Shown piece by piece: positions 50,777-59,484 of a stretch of DNA of 64,000 nt. Made by a program: the position numbers and the translations under genes. This stretch comes from Rubrimonas sp036770645. Its GTDB lineage: Bacteria; Pseudomonadota; Alphaproteobacteria; Rhodobacterales; Rhodobacteraceae. Each line of letters begins with the position of its first letter. Positions within the stretch are counted from its first letter, which is position 1. The DNA lies in contig DAIPIU010000005.1 of the NCBI GenBank assembly GCA_036770645.1, forward strand, positions 1 through 64,000, written 5' to 3'. Under the pieces are notes generated by a model. It searched no databases. It was not told where the DNA came from and saw only the letters and a program-made list of their open reading frames with translations.

Positions 50777-51664
50777 TCAGTCCCGAGTCGAGGGGCGGCC
50801 GAGCGGATCCTTGAGGTAGTTGAAGAAATCGCTGTCGGGCGAGATCACCATGCTGGAGTTGCCGCTCTGGAACGCCTTTTCGTAAGCGGACATCGAGCGG
50901 AAGAAGGCGAAGAAATCCGGGTCGCGGTTGAACGCCTCGGCGAAGATGGCGTTGCGCTGGGCGTCGGCCCGGCCGCGGATGATCTCGGCCTCGCGGCGCG
51001 CCTCGGACACCAGCTCGACGGCCTGCCGGTCGGCGTTGGCCCGCACGCGCTGGGCGGCCTCGGCGCCGCGGGCGCGCTCGTCCGCGGCCTCGCGCTGGCG
51101 TTCGGCCTGCATGCGCTCGTAGGTGGCCTGCAGGTTCTGCTCGGGCAGGTCGGCCCGGCGGATCCGCACGTCCACGATCTCGACGCCCAGTTCCTGTGAA
51201 CTGCGGCGCGAGGAGTCGCGGATGCGCTCCATGAGCTGGTTGCGCGCGTCGGACAGGATCGAATCCGACCCCACCGAACCCAGCACCTCGCGCAGCGAGG
51301 CGGTCAGGATGCGCTCGAGCCGCGGGATCGCCGCAGCCTCGTCGGTGACCGCGCGGCGGAACTGGATGGTGTCCACGATGCGCCAGCGGGCGAAGGCGTC
51401 GACCACGAGGCGGCGGTCGTCCAGCGGCGTGACCTCGAGCGCGGTGGTCTCGAGCGGCAGGATGCGGTCCTCGAAGAACACCACGTTCTGGATGAAGGGC
51501 AGCTTGAAGCGCAGGCCCGGCTCGGTGATCGGCTCGCCGCGGACCTGCCCGAACTGCAGCACGAGCGCGCGCTTGCGCTCGTCCACGATGAACAGGCTGT
51601 TTGCGAGCAGGAACAGCAGCAGGGCCGCGGCGGCCGCGCCGCCGGCGATGAGGCGCTGGTTCAT
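50777..51664 (-). CDS. hflC: Protease modulator HflC (SPFH family)
   Basis: 295 residues, one N-terminal membrane anchor (about 5-24) and a periplasmic SPFH/band-7 domain containing FIVDERKRALVLQFGQV and PGLRFKLPFIQNVVFFEDR, then a long coiled coil (ERMQAERQREAADERARGAE). It forms the HflKC cage that restrains the FtsH protease. Its ATG overlaps the stop of hflK by 4 bases. Confidence 0.96.
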   Translation of the reverse strand: MNQRLIAGGAAAAALLLFLLANSLFIVDERKRALVLQFGQVRGEPITEPGLRFKLPFIQNVVFFEDRILPLETTALEVTPLDDRRLVVDAFARWRIVDTIQFRRAVTDEAAAIPRLERILTASLREVLGSVGSDSILSDARNQLMERIRDSSRRSSQELGVEIVDVRIRRADLPEQNLQATYERMQAERQREAADERARGAEAAQRVRANADRQAVELVSEARREAEIIRGRADAQRNAIFAEAFNRDPDFFAFFRSMSAYEKAFQSGNSSMVISPDSDFFNYLKDPLGRPSTRD

Positions 51665-52791
51665 CACTGGGTCCTCCGCGACAGCTCGTTGAGCGGCAGG
51701 AAGGGCACAACCCCCTGGGACCCGCCGGCCCCTTCGTCGATCACCACCTTGTTCACGCCGCCGAGCACGCGCTCCATGGTCTCGAGATAGAGGCGCTGGC
51801 GCGTGACGTCGGGGGCGAGCCGGTATTCCTCGTAGATCGCCTTGAACCGCTCGGCCTCGCCGGTCGCCTCGTTGACGGTCTGGGCGCGATAGCCCTCGGC
51901 CTCCTGGAGGACCTGCGCCGCCGAGCCGCGGGCCTCGGCCAGCGCGCGGTTGGCGTAGGCCTCGGCCTGGCTTTCCTGGGTGTTGCGGTCCTGGGCTGCC
52001 GCCTGCACGTCGCGGAAGGCGTCGATCACCTGCGAAGGCGGATCGGCACGGTCGAAGTTCACGCGCAGCACGTTCACGCCGGAATCGTAGCTGTCGAGCG
52101 TGGCGCGGATCAGGTCCAGCACCTCCTGGCTGACCAGCGCGCGGTCGCGGTTCAGGATCGGCGACAGCTGCGAACGGCCGATGATCTCGCGCATGGCGCT
52201 CTCGGAGACGGCGCGGATGGTCTCCTCCGGCCCCGCGAGGTTGAACAGGAACTTGGGCAGGTCGGCGATGTTCCACACCACCTGGAAGTCGATGTCGACG
52301 ATGTTCTCGTCGCCGGTCAGCATCAGGCCGCTGTCAGGGTCGCGGCCGCGCACGCGCTGGCTGCTGCCATAGCCGATGTCGACGATGTTCTCGCGGCTGA
52401 CCGCCCGGATCTCCTTGGTCACGAAGGGCCAGGGGGCGAATTGAAGGCCGGGGCCGCGGGTCCCGATGTGCTGGCCGAACAGCAGTTCGACCGACTGCTC
52501 CTCGGGCTTGACGGTGTAGAGCGAACCGAGCACCCACAGCACCACAGCGGCCGCCGCGATGGCGGCGACGCCCTTCCTGCCCAGCGGCGGGATCTGCGGC
52601 CCCTTGCCGCCGCCGCCGCCCATGATGACCTTCAGCTTCTCGCGGCCCTGGCGCAGCAGGTCGTCGATGTCGGGCGGCCGGTTTCCGCCGCCGCCGCCGC
52701 CGCCTCCGCCGCCCCCCCAGGGGCCGCGGCCGCCCGGGCCGTCGCCTCCGCCGCCGCCCCAGGGGCCGCCGGAATTGTTCTGCCAAGGCAT
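51664..52791 (-). CDS. hflK: Protease modulator HflK (SPFH family)
   Basis: 375 residues. A Gly-rich cytoplasmic tail of about 45 residues, including an 11-Gly run, precedes one membrane segment (GVAAIAAAAVVLWVLGSLYT). The SPFH domain and a coiled coil follow. Partner of HflC in the FtsH-regulating complex. The ATG at 52791, preceded by AAGGA, starts the family sequence MPWQNNSGGPW. First gene of hflK-hflC-degP. Confidence 0.96.
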   Translation of the reverse strand: MPWQNNSGGPWGGGGGDGPGGRGPWGGGGGGGGGGGNRPPDIDDLLRQGREKLKVIMGGGGGKGPQIPPLGRKGVAAIAAAAVVLWVLGSLYTVKPEEQSVELLFGQHIGTRGPGLQFAPWPFVTKEIRAVSRENIVDIGYGSSQRVRGRDPDSGLMLTGDENIVDIDFQVVWNIADLPKFLFNLAGPEETIRAVSESAMREIIGRSQLSPILNRDRALVSQEVLDLIRATLDSYDSGVNVLRVNFDRADPPSQVIDAFRDVQAAAQDRNTQESQAEAYANRALAEARGSAAQVLQEAEGYRAQTVNEATGEAERFKAIYEEYRLAPDVTRQRLYLETMERVLGGVNKVVIDEGAGGSQGVVPFLPLNELSRRTQ

Positions 52792-52917
52792 CCGCAGTCC
52801 TTCCCATCTCGCGCCGACGCGCCGTTCAGGCCGCCGGTTATAGGTGCGGCGGCCGGCCATCGCAACGCGACGACCGGGACCCGCCCGTTCCTCTAGGTGG
52901 CCCCCCGCCCCAAGCGT

Positions 52918-54279
52918 TCAAGGCGCTGCGGCGACCGGCGCGCGCATCAGCACCAGTTCCTCGGCCGAGGTCGGGTGCACGGCGACGGTGCGGTCAAAAT
53001 CCACCTTCGTCGCGCCCATCCGCACCGCCACCCCGGCCAGCTGGATCATCTCGGCGGCCGCCGGCCCGACGACATGGACGCCGAGCACGCGCCGCGTGTC
53101 GGCGGCGACGATCATCTTCATCAGCATGCGCTCGTCCCGGCCGGCCAGCGTGTTGGCCATCGGCCGGAAGGCGGCGCGATAGACCTCGACCGGCCCCGCC
53201 GCGCGCGCGTCCTCCTCCGTCGCGCCGACCGTGCCGATCTCGGGCTGGGTGAAGACGGCGGTCGCCACGTCCGCATGGTCGGCGCGGGTCGGCCTGCCCT
53301 CGAACACCGTGGCGGCGAAGGCCGCGCCCTCGCGGATCGCCACCGGCGTCAGCGCCAGCCGGTCCGTCACGTCGCCCACGGCGTAGATCGAGGGCACCGA
53401 GGACTGCGAATACGCGTCGACCGCAACCGCGCCGCCCCGCGTCAGGGCGACGCCCGCCTCCTCGAGGCCGAGGCCCGCCGTGGCCGGCCGGCGGCCATGG
53501 GCCAGCATCACCGCGTCGGCCTCGATCGCGCCGCCGTCCTTCAGCGTCACGGACAGCGAATCGCCCGCCCGGTCGATGCGCGCGATCGCGGCGTCGAAGC
53601 GCAGGTCCACGCCGCGCGCGCGCATCGCCTGCGCCACATGCTCGCGCACCTCGCGGTCGAAGCCGCGCAGGAACAGGTCGCCGCGGTAGAGCTGCGTCGT
53701 GCGCGCCCCCAGCCCGTTGAACACCCCGGCGAACTCCGACGCGACATAGCCGCCGCCCTCGATCACCAGCCGGCGCGGGAATTCCGGCAGGTCGAAGATC
53801 TCGTTCGAGGTGATCGCGTGTTCGGCCCCCGGGAAATCGGCGGCGGTCGGCGCGCCGCCCGTGGCGATCAGGATGTGCGGCGTCTCGAGAACCCGTCCGG
53901 AGGCCAGCCGCACCGAATGCGGACCCGCCACCGTCGCGCGCTCGCGGAACACCGTGACGCACGCGGCGGCGAGGTTGGCGCCGTAGACGCCCTCGAGCCT
54001 GGTGATCTCGCGCTCCTTCGCGTCGCGCAGCCGCGCCCAGTCGAAGCGCGCCTCGCCCAGCGTCCAGCCGAAGCCGGCGGCGTCCTCGAAGGCCGTGCGG
54101 AAGGCCGAGGCCATCACATACAGCTTCTTGGGGACGCAGCCGCGGATGACGCAGGTGCCGCCCATGCGGAATTCCTCCGCCAGCGCCACGCGCGCCCCCG
54201 CCTGCGCCGCCATCCGCGCGGCGCGCACGCCGCCCGAGCCGCCGCCGATCACGACGAGATCGAAGTCGAAGCCAGCCAT
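52918..54279 (-). CDS. gor: Glutathione-disulfide reductase
   Basis: 453 residues, FAD- and NADPH-dependent. FAD site VVIGGGSGGVRAARMAAQAG; redox cysteines 43 and 48 in GGTCVIRGCVPKK; second nucleotide fold around VIEGGGYVASEFAG; dimer-domain active-site His in VAVHPTSAEELV. The HPTSAEE end and the VIRGC form separate it from mercuric and lipoamide reductases. It follows rpiA on the same strand after 78 bases. Confidence 0.95.
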   Translation of the reverse strand: MAGFDFDLVVIGGGSGGVRAARMAAQAGARVALAEEFRMGGTCVIRGCVPKKLYVMASAFRTAFEDAAGFGWTLGEARFDWARLRDAKEREITRLEGVYGANLAAACVTVFRERATVAGPHSVRLASGRVLETPHILIATGGAPTAADFPGAEHAITSNEIFDLPEFPRRLVIEGGGYVASEFAGVFNGLGARTTQLYRGDLFLRGFDREVREHVAQAMRARGVDLRFDAAIARIDRAGDSLSVTLKDGGAIEADAVMLAHGRRPATAGLGLEEAGVALTRGGAVAVDAYSQSSVPSIYAVGDVTDRLALTPVAIREGAAFAATVFEGRPTRADHADVATAVFTQPEIGTVGATEEDARAAGPVEVYRAAFRPMANTLAGRDERMLMKMIVAADTRRVLGVHVVGPAAAEMIQLAGVAVRMGATKVDFDRTVAVHPTSAEELVLMRAPVAAAP

Positions 54280-54357
54280 GGCCGCCCCCTGCCGCTGTCA
54301 ACCGAACGTTCAGTCCATCGTCAAGTGGCGGCGCGCGCCGCGCGCCGCAACCCCCGT

Positions 54358-55086
54358 TCAGGCGCAGCCCGCGCCGATCACCTCGGTCGAGCCGTCGGGG
54401 TGCCCGATCACCGCGCAGTCGGCGATGCCGACGAACAGGCCGGTCTCGACCACGCCGGGGATGGCGTTCAGCGCCGCGGCCAGCCGCGCGGGCTCGGCGA
54501 TGGCGCGCAGGTGCAGATCGAGGATGAAGTGCCCGCCATCGGTGACGAAGGGCGTGTCGCGGGCCAGCCGCAGCGCTGTGCCGCGCCCCTCGACCGCCTG
54601 GTCGGACAGCAGGCGCTCGACGATGGCCTTGGTCGTCTCCCAGCCGAAGGGCACCACCTCGATGGGCAGAGGGAAGGCCCCGAGGCGGTCGACGCGCTTG
54701 CCGGCATCCGCGATCACCACCATGCGGTCCGAGGCGCAGGCGACGATCTTCTCCTGCAGCAGCGCGCCGCCGCCGCCCTTGATGAGCGACAGCGCGCCGT
54801 CCAGCTCGTCCGCCCCGTCCACGGTGAGGTCGAGCCACCCCGCCTCGTCCAGCGTGGTCAGCGGCACGCCCTGCTGTTCGGCCAGCTCGCCGGTGCGCAG
54901 CGAGGTCGGCACCCCGATCACGCCGCGCAGGGCGCCGCTGCGCAGCCGCTCGCCCAGGCCGCGCACGAACCAGTCCGCGGTCGAGCCGGTTCCCAGCCCG
55001 ACGCGCATCTTCGGCTCGACGAAATCGAGCGCGCGATGGGCCGCGGCCCGCTTGGCGGCGTCCGCCGGCGACAGTTCCCTGACCAT
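54358..55086 (-). CDS. rpiA: Ribose-5-phosphate isomerase A
   Basis: 242 residues; interconverts ribose-5-phosphate and ribulose-5-phosphate. Phosphate loop GLGTGSTADWFV, active-site DGADELD (two Asp) and KGGGGALLQEKIV (Lys and Glu). The ATG at 55086 has GGGGGGAG upstream. It is divergent from sdaA and upstream of gor. Confidence 0.96.
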   Translation of the reverse strand: MVRELSPADAAKRAAAHRALDFVEPKMRVGLGTGSTADWFVRGLGERLRSGALRGVIGVPTSLRTGELAEQQGVPLTTLDEAGWLDLTVDGADELDGALSLIKGGGGALLQEKIVACASDRMVVIADAGKRVDRLGAFPLPIEVVPFGWETTKAIVERLLSDQAVEGRGTALRLARDTPFVTDGGHFILDLHLRAIAEPARLAAALNAIPGVVETGLFVGIADCAVIGHPDGSTEVIGAGCA

Positions 55087-55257
55087 CTCGCTCCCCCCTC
55101 GGCGCGCGGCGCAGTATAGGCTACGGACGGATGCGCGCCAGCGCCGCGGCGCGGCCGTCCCCGTCGGCGGCGCATCTTGTCGGCCGACGGCGCCGCGGGC
55201 AGAGTGCGATGCCCGAGATACGGCGCGGACCGGCGCGGGATCAGGGGGGCGGGCACG

Positions 55258-56649
55258 ATGGCCGTGAGCGTCTTCGAACTGTTCAAGATCGGCGTCGGCC
55301 CATCCTCGAGCCACACCATGGGCCCGATGACCGCGGCCGGCCGGTTCCTCGCGCTGCTTCGCGATCCCGCCCTGCGCCCGCCCGGGGCCGGCGCGCCGGC
55401 GCATCTTACCTGCCGGCTGCACGGCTCGCTCGCCCACACCGGCAAGGGCCACGCCACCGACCGGGCGGTGATCCTGGGCCTGTGCGGGTTCTCGCCCGAG
55501 ACGCTGGACGCGGAGGCCGCCGCCGCGGCCGAGGCCGCCGTGCGGGCGCGCGGGCGGGTCGAGCCGCCGGGCCTGCCCGCGATGGACTTCGCCCCCGGGC
55601 GCGACTTGGTGTTCGACTACGGCCCGGCGCTGGCGGGCCACGCCAACGCCCTGACCCTCGAGGCCCGCGACGCGCGCGCGGCGGTGGTGGCGCGCGAGGT
55701 GTATTACTCGGTCGGCGGGGGGTTCGTGCTGACCGAGCGCGAACTGGCGGCCGGCGCGGCGGACCGGGGCGCCGCGGCGCTTCCGCACCCGTTCCGCACC
55801 GCGGCCGAATTGCTGGCGATGGGCGAGGCCTCGGGCCTGTCCATCGCCGCCATGACCCGCGCCAACGAGGCCGCGCGCCATCCAGGCCGCGACATCGACG
55901 CGGGGCTCGACCGGCTGCTGGCGGTGATGGACGCCTGCATCGACCGCGGGCTTTCTGCCGGCGGCGAACTGCCGGGCGGCCTGCGCGTCAGGCGCCGGGC
56001 GGCCGGGATCGCCCGCCAGCTTCAGGCCGAGCGGGGCCTCAACCGCGCCCCGCCCCATGCCGCGACCGAATGGCTGTCGGCCTATGCGATGGCGGTGAAC
56101 GAAGAGAACGCGGCCGGCGGGCAGGTGGTGACCGCGCCCACCAACGGCGCGGCGGGCGTGATGCCGGCCGTCCTGCGCTACTGGCGCGACCATGTGCCGG
56201 GGGCCGACCCCGAGGCCCGGCGCGACATGCTGCTGACCGCGGCGGCCGTGGGCGGGCTGATCAAGACCAACGCCTCGATCTCGGGCGCGGAATGCGGCTG
56301 CCAGGCCGAGGTCGGCTCGGCCGCGGCGATGGCGGCCGCGGCGCTGGCCGCCGCGATGGGGGGCAGCAACGCGCAGATCGAGAACGCCGCGGAGATCGCG
56401 CTCGAGCACCATCTGGGCATGACCTGCGACCCGGTGGCCGGCCTCGTGCAGGTGCCCTGCATCGAACGCAACGGGCTGGGCGCGGTGAAGGCGGTGGCGG
56501 CCGCGGCGCTGGCGCTGCGCGGCGACGGCACGCATCTCGTCTCGCTGGACGCCTGCATCGAGACCATGCGCCAGACCGGCCGCGACATGGGCGAGAAGTA
56601 CAAGGCGACCTCGCTCGGCGGGCTTGCCGTCAACGTGCCGAATTGCTGA
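55258..56649 (+). CDS. sdaA: L-serine ammonia-lyase (FeS dehydratase)
   Basis: 463 residues, single-chain form; deaminates serine to pyruvate. The N-terminal beta domain has FELFKIGVGPSSSHTMGPM. The catalytic alpha domain carries the 4Fe-4S cysteines in ISGAECGCQAEVGSA, MTCDPVAGLVQVPC and the C-terminal PNC. APTNGAAGVMPAVL is also characteristic. It ends in Cys as required for the tail-in-mouth cluster ligand. Confidence 0.96.
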   Translation: MAVSVFELFKIGVGPSSSHTMGPMTAAGRFLALLRDPALRPPGAGAPAHLTCRLHGSLAHTGKGHATDRAVILGLCGFSPETLDAEAAAAAEAAVRARGRVEPPGLPAMDFAPGRDLVFDYGPALAGHANALTLEARDARAAVVAREVYYSVGGGFVLTERELAAGAADRGAAALPHPFRTAAELLAMGEASGLSIAAMTRANEAARHPGRDIDAGLDRLLAVMDACIDRGLSAGGELPGGLRVRRRAAGIARQLQAERGLNRAPPHAATEWLSAYAMAVNEENAAGGQVVTAPTNGAAGVMPAVLRYWRDHVPGADPEARRDMLLTAAAVGGLIKTNASISGAECGCQAEVGSAAAMAAAALAAAMGGSNAQIENAAEIALEHHLGMTCDPVAGLVQVPCIERNGLGAVKAVAAAALALRGDGTHLVSLDACIETMRQTGRDMGEKYKATSLGGLAVNVPNC

Positions 56650-56684
56650 CCGCCGCAGCCGCAATCCGCGCCCCCGACCGCACC

Positions 56685-57557
56685 ATGGCCGGGATCGGCC
56701 TGATGCTGGCCTTCTGCCTCGTGGCGCCGGGCATCGACCTCGCGGCCAAGGCGGCCTCCGCGCACGCGAGCCCGCTGCAGATCGCGCTGGCGCGGTTCGG
56801 CGTGCAGACGGCGCTGCTGCTGCCGCTGGCCGCGGCGCTGGGGCGGCTGCGCCTGCCGGACCGGCGGGCCGCCGGCGCCCATGCCCTGCGCGGCGCGCTG
56901 CTGGCGCTGGCGACCTGGCTGATCGTCACGGCGCTGGCGCGCATGCCCATCGCCGACGTGTTCGCGATCTTCTTCGTCGAGCCGCTGATCCTGACGCTGC
57001 TGTCGCCGTGGCTTTTGGGCGAGCGCGTGGGCTGGCGGCGGCTCGCGGCCTGCGGGGCGGGGTTCCTCGGCGCGCTGCTGGTGATCCGCCCGGGACTCGA
57101 CGCCTTCGGCTGGATCGCGCTGGCCCCGCTGGGCGCGGCGCTGGCCTTCGCGCTTTACCTCGTCCTCACGCGGCGGCAGGCGCAGGGCACGGACGGGGTG
57201 TCGATGCAGCTCTGGGCCGGCGCGGCGGGCGTGGCCACGCTGGCCGCGCTCATGGCGGCCGGCGCGGGGCGGGCGGGCTTCGCCTATGCCGCGCTGCCGG
57301 ACCCGACCCTGTGGCTGCTGGCCGCGGCCGGGGCCTGCTCGGCGGCGTCGCATCTGCTGATCGTGGCGGCCTTCGCCCGCGCCCCGGCCTCGGTGCTGGC
57401 CCCGTTCCAGTATCTGGAACTGCCGGTCCTGGCGCTCGCGGGCTGGGCCCTGTTCGCGGAGGCCCCCGCGCCAACGACGCTGGCGGGCATGGGCGTGATC
57501 GTCGGCGCCGGCCTCTACGTCTTCGCCCGCGAGCGGCGGCTCAGCGCAGGCTCGTGA
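56685..57557 (+). CDS. EamA/DMT-family membrane transporter
   Basis: 290 residues, ten hydrophobic segments in two EamA repeats; FIARMPIADV-like and SPWLLGERVGWRRL stretches are typical of the drug/metabolite superfamily. The substrate is unknown; amino-acid or metabolite export is common. The ATG at 56685 was used. A TTG at 56643 overlapping the sdaA stop would add 14 residues. It probably shares the sdaA transcript, and its end overlaps the convergent thiamine pyrophosphokinase gene by 17 bases. Confidence 0.88.
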   Translation: MAGIGLMLAFCLVAPGIDLAAKAASAHASPLQIALARFGVQTALLLPLAAALGRLRLPDRRAAGAHALRGALLALATWLIVTALARMPIADVFAIFFVEPLILTLLSPWLLGERVGWRRLAACGAGFLGALLVIRPGLDAFGWIALAPLGAALAFALYLVLTRRQAQGTDGVSMQLWAGAAGVATLAALMAAGAGRAGFAYAALPDPTLWLLAAAGACSAASHLLIVAAFARAPASVLAPFQYLELPVLALAGWALFAEAPAPTTLAGMGVIVGAGLYVFARERRLSAGS

Positions 57558-58146
57558 GCGCGGCGTCCAGAAACCGCGCCTCGAGGATCGCCGCCATGCC
57601 GGGCCCGTCGAAATCCGCCGAGACATCGGCGGCCGTGGCCCGGTTCGACGTCCCGATGCGCAGCCCCGGCGCGAAGTCCAGCCCCGCCAGCGGCCATTCC
57701 AGCCCCGCCGACCCCAGCCCGCGCAGCGGCGCCAGCGGAAAGAAGCTGACCCGCGCCCCGGGCTCCAGCGCGGCCCGCCAGCGCGGCGGGGCCATGAACA
57801 CCGCATCCAGAGGCCCCAGCAGCACCGCGCGCTTGGCCGGCCGGCGCATCAGCGCGTGCAGCGCCGCCAGCGTGTGGTCGAAGCGCAGCCCGGTGAAGCC
57901 GACGCCGACATAGAAGGGCGCGTCGGTGGCGTAGAGGCATTTCTCGAGGTCGGTGGTGTCCTGCTCGGCGATGCGCAGCAGGCGCGCCCCGGCGCGGGAC
58001 AGGCCCTCGGCGTCCGCGACCGAATCCATGTCGCCGATCACCGCGTCGGGCGTCACGCCCCATGCGCGCAGGATGTTGGCGCCGCCATCGGCCGCGACGA
58101 CATGGCCGCACAGCGCGCGCGCCGCGTCGAAGGACGCGCGCGCCAC
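57541..58146 (-). CDS. Thiamine diphosphokinase (ThiN/TPK family), N-terminus probably longer
   Basis: 201 residues from the GTG at 58146; converts thiamine to thiamine diphosphate using ATP. VAADGGANIL, IGDMDSVAD, EQDTTDLEKCLYAT and TGLRFDHTLAAL match the family catalytic core. In-frame sequence upstream encodes FPGGVALVGGGEV, which fits the conserved glycine-rich first strand, yet no ATG, GTG or TTG precedes it. The only candidate is a CTG at 58206 that overlaps the end of the DUF2842 gene. The true start may be that CTG. Confidence 0.85.
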   Translation of the reverse strand: MARASFDAARALCGHVVAADGGANILRAWGVTPDAVIGDMDSVADAEGLSRAGARLLRIAEQDTTDLEKCLYATDAPFYVGVGFTGLRFDHTLAALHALMRRPAKRAVLLGPLDAVFMAPPRWRAALEPGARVSFFPLAPLRGLGSAGLEWPLAGLDFAPGLRIGTSNRATAADVSADFDGPGMAAILEARFLDAALTSLR

Positions 58147-58195
58147 CTCTCCCCCGCCGACCAGCGCGACGCCGCCGGGAAAGCGGAAGGCGGGA

Positions 58196-58432
58196 TCAGC
58201 GTCCAGCGCCGGGACCGGGCGGCTGGGCGGCGGGGTCGTCGCGCCCGACGCCGCGGAACACCGCCCGGAACGGCAGGGCCCAGGCGACGCCCAGCACGGT
58301 GTAGACCAGAAGCTCGGCCGCCAGCGGCAGGCGCGGGATCTGGTCCATCAGCCAGACCGCCCCCATCACATAGGCGGGCAGCCAGACCAGCAGCAGCAGC
58401 AGCGACAGGCGGCGGCGTCGGGTGTATGTCAT
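58196..58432 (-). CDS. DUF2842 small membrane protein
   Basis: 78 residues with two membrane segments (SLLLLLVWLPAYVMGAVWLM and AELLVYTVLGVAWALPF). The ending ALPFRAVFRGVGRDDP is the DUF2842 pattern, widespread in alphaproteobacteria and of unknown function. It lies directly upstream of, and overlapping the probable start of, the thiamine diphosphokinase gene. Confidence 0.85.
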   Translation of the reverse strand: MTYTRRRRLSLLLLLVWLPAYVMGAVWLMDQIPRLPLAAELLVYTVLGVAWALPFRAVFRGVGRDDPAAQPPGPGAGR

Positions 58433-58662
58433 GGCAGGGGTTCTAGGCCCGCCCCCGCCCGGTTTCAACGCGGCCCGCGCCGCGCCCGCATGACGGCCAT
58501 GCGACGGGGCGGGCGGGGGCGGGATGGCCAAGGCGTCGCGAAGCTGTCATAGCCTGCATCGGCCAGGCGGCTTTGCGCCGCTTCATCCAGCGTCCGCGCC
58601 TCCGGCCGGACCTCGCGCGACCCGCGGCCCCGCCGCGCCTGCGCAAACCCCGGGAGAACCCC

Positions 58663-59472
58663 ATGCGCATCCGCATCGGCTGCGAGATCAGCTATGACCT
58701 GCCCATGCCGACGCCGATGATCGCGCTGCTGAACGCGCATTACTCGGTGGTCGGGCGGCTCGAACGCCCCGACCTGCTGTCGACCAGCCCCGCGGTGCCG
58801 GTCGAGGCCTATCGCGACGGTTTCGGCAACTGGTGCGCGCGGTTCACCGCGCCGGCCGGCCGCTTCACGCTGCGCACCGACGGGGTGATCCGCGACGACG
58901 GCGCGCCCGATGCGGTCGCGCCCGACGCGATCCAGCACGCCGTCGAGGACCTGCCGTCGGAGACGCTGCAATACCTGCTCGGCAGCCGCTACTGCGAGAC
59001 GGACGTGCTGTCCGACGAAGCCTGGCGGCTGTTCGCGCACACGCCCCCCGGCTGGGCCCGCGCGCAGGCGGTGTGCGACCATGTGCACAACCACATCGCC
59101 TTCGACTACATGCAGGCCCGCGCCACGCGCACAGCGGCCGAGGCCTGGCGCGAGGGCGTGGGCGTCTGCCGCGACTATGCCCACCTCGCCATCGCCTTCC
59201 TGCGCGCGCTGAACATCCCGGCGCGCTACTGCACCGGCTATGTCAGCGACATCAACCTCGCGCCGCCCTACGGACCGATGGATTTCGCGGCATGGGTCGA
59301 GGTGTATCTGGGCGGGCGCTGGCGCACCTTCGACCCGCGCAACAACGCGCCGCGCTGGGGGCGCATCCTCATCGCCACGGGCCGCGACGCGGCCGACGTG
59401 CCGCTGACCCACAGCTTCGGCCCCGCGATCCTCGCCGGCTTCACGGTCTGGTGCGACGAGACGGCCGACTGA
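58663..59472 (+). CDS. Transglutaminase-like family protein lacking the usual catalytic histidine
   Basis: 269 residues, cytoplasmic. The N-terminal beta domain (about 1-100) precedes a transglutaminase-like core with the nucleophile Cys169 in GVGVCRDYAHLAI and Asp224 in RTFDPRNN. The strand that normally reads DFHAW in this family reads DFAAW (Ala at about 209), so the Cys-His-Asp triad is incomplete. Either another His takes over or the protein is not a conventional enzyme. It stands alone, divergent from DUF2842. Confidence 0.85.
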   Translation: MRIRIGCEISYDLPMPTPMIALLNAHYSVVGRLERPDLLSTSPAVPVEAYRDGFGNWCARFTAPAGRFTLRTDGVIRDDGAPDAVAPDAIQHAVEDLPSETLQYLLGSRYCETDVLSDEAWRLFAHTPPGWARAQAVCDHVHNHIAFDYMQARATRTAAEAWREGVGVCRDYAHLAIAFLRALNIPARYCTGYVSDINLAPPYGPMDFAAWVEVYLGGRWRTFDPRNNAPRWGRILIATGRDAADVPLTHSFGPAILAGFTVWCDETAD

Positions 59473-59484
59473 CCGGCGCGGGGC

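Noticed and set aside
52680..52790. Simple-sequence repeat as a regulatory element
   Set aside because: It is the Gly-rich N-terminal coding region of hflK, a normal feature of that family.
52897..55119. A 740-codon plus-strand frame over gor and rpiA
   Set aside because: Shadow of two well-conserved minus-strand genes; composition typical of antisense translation.
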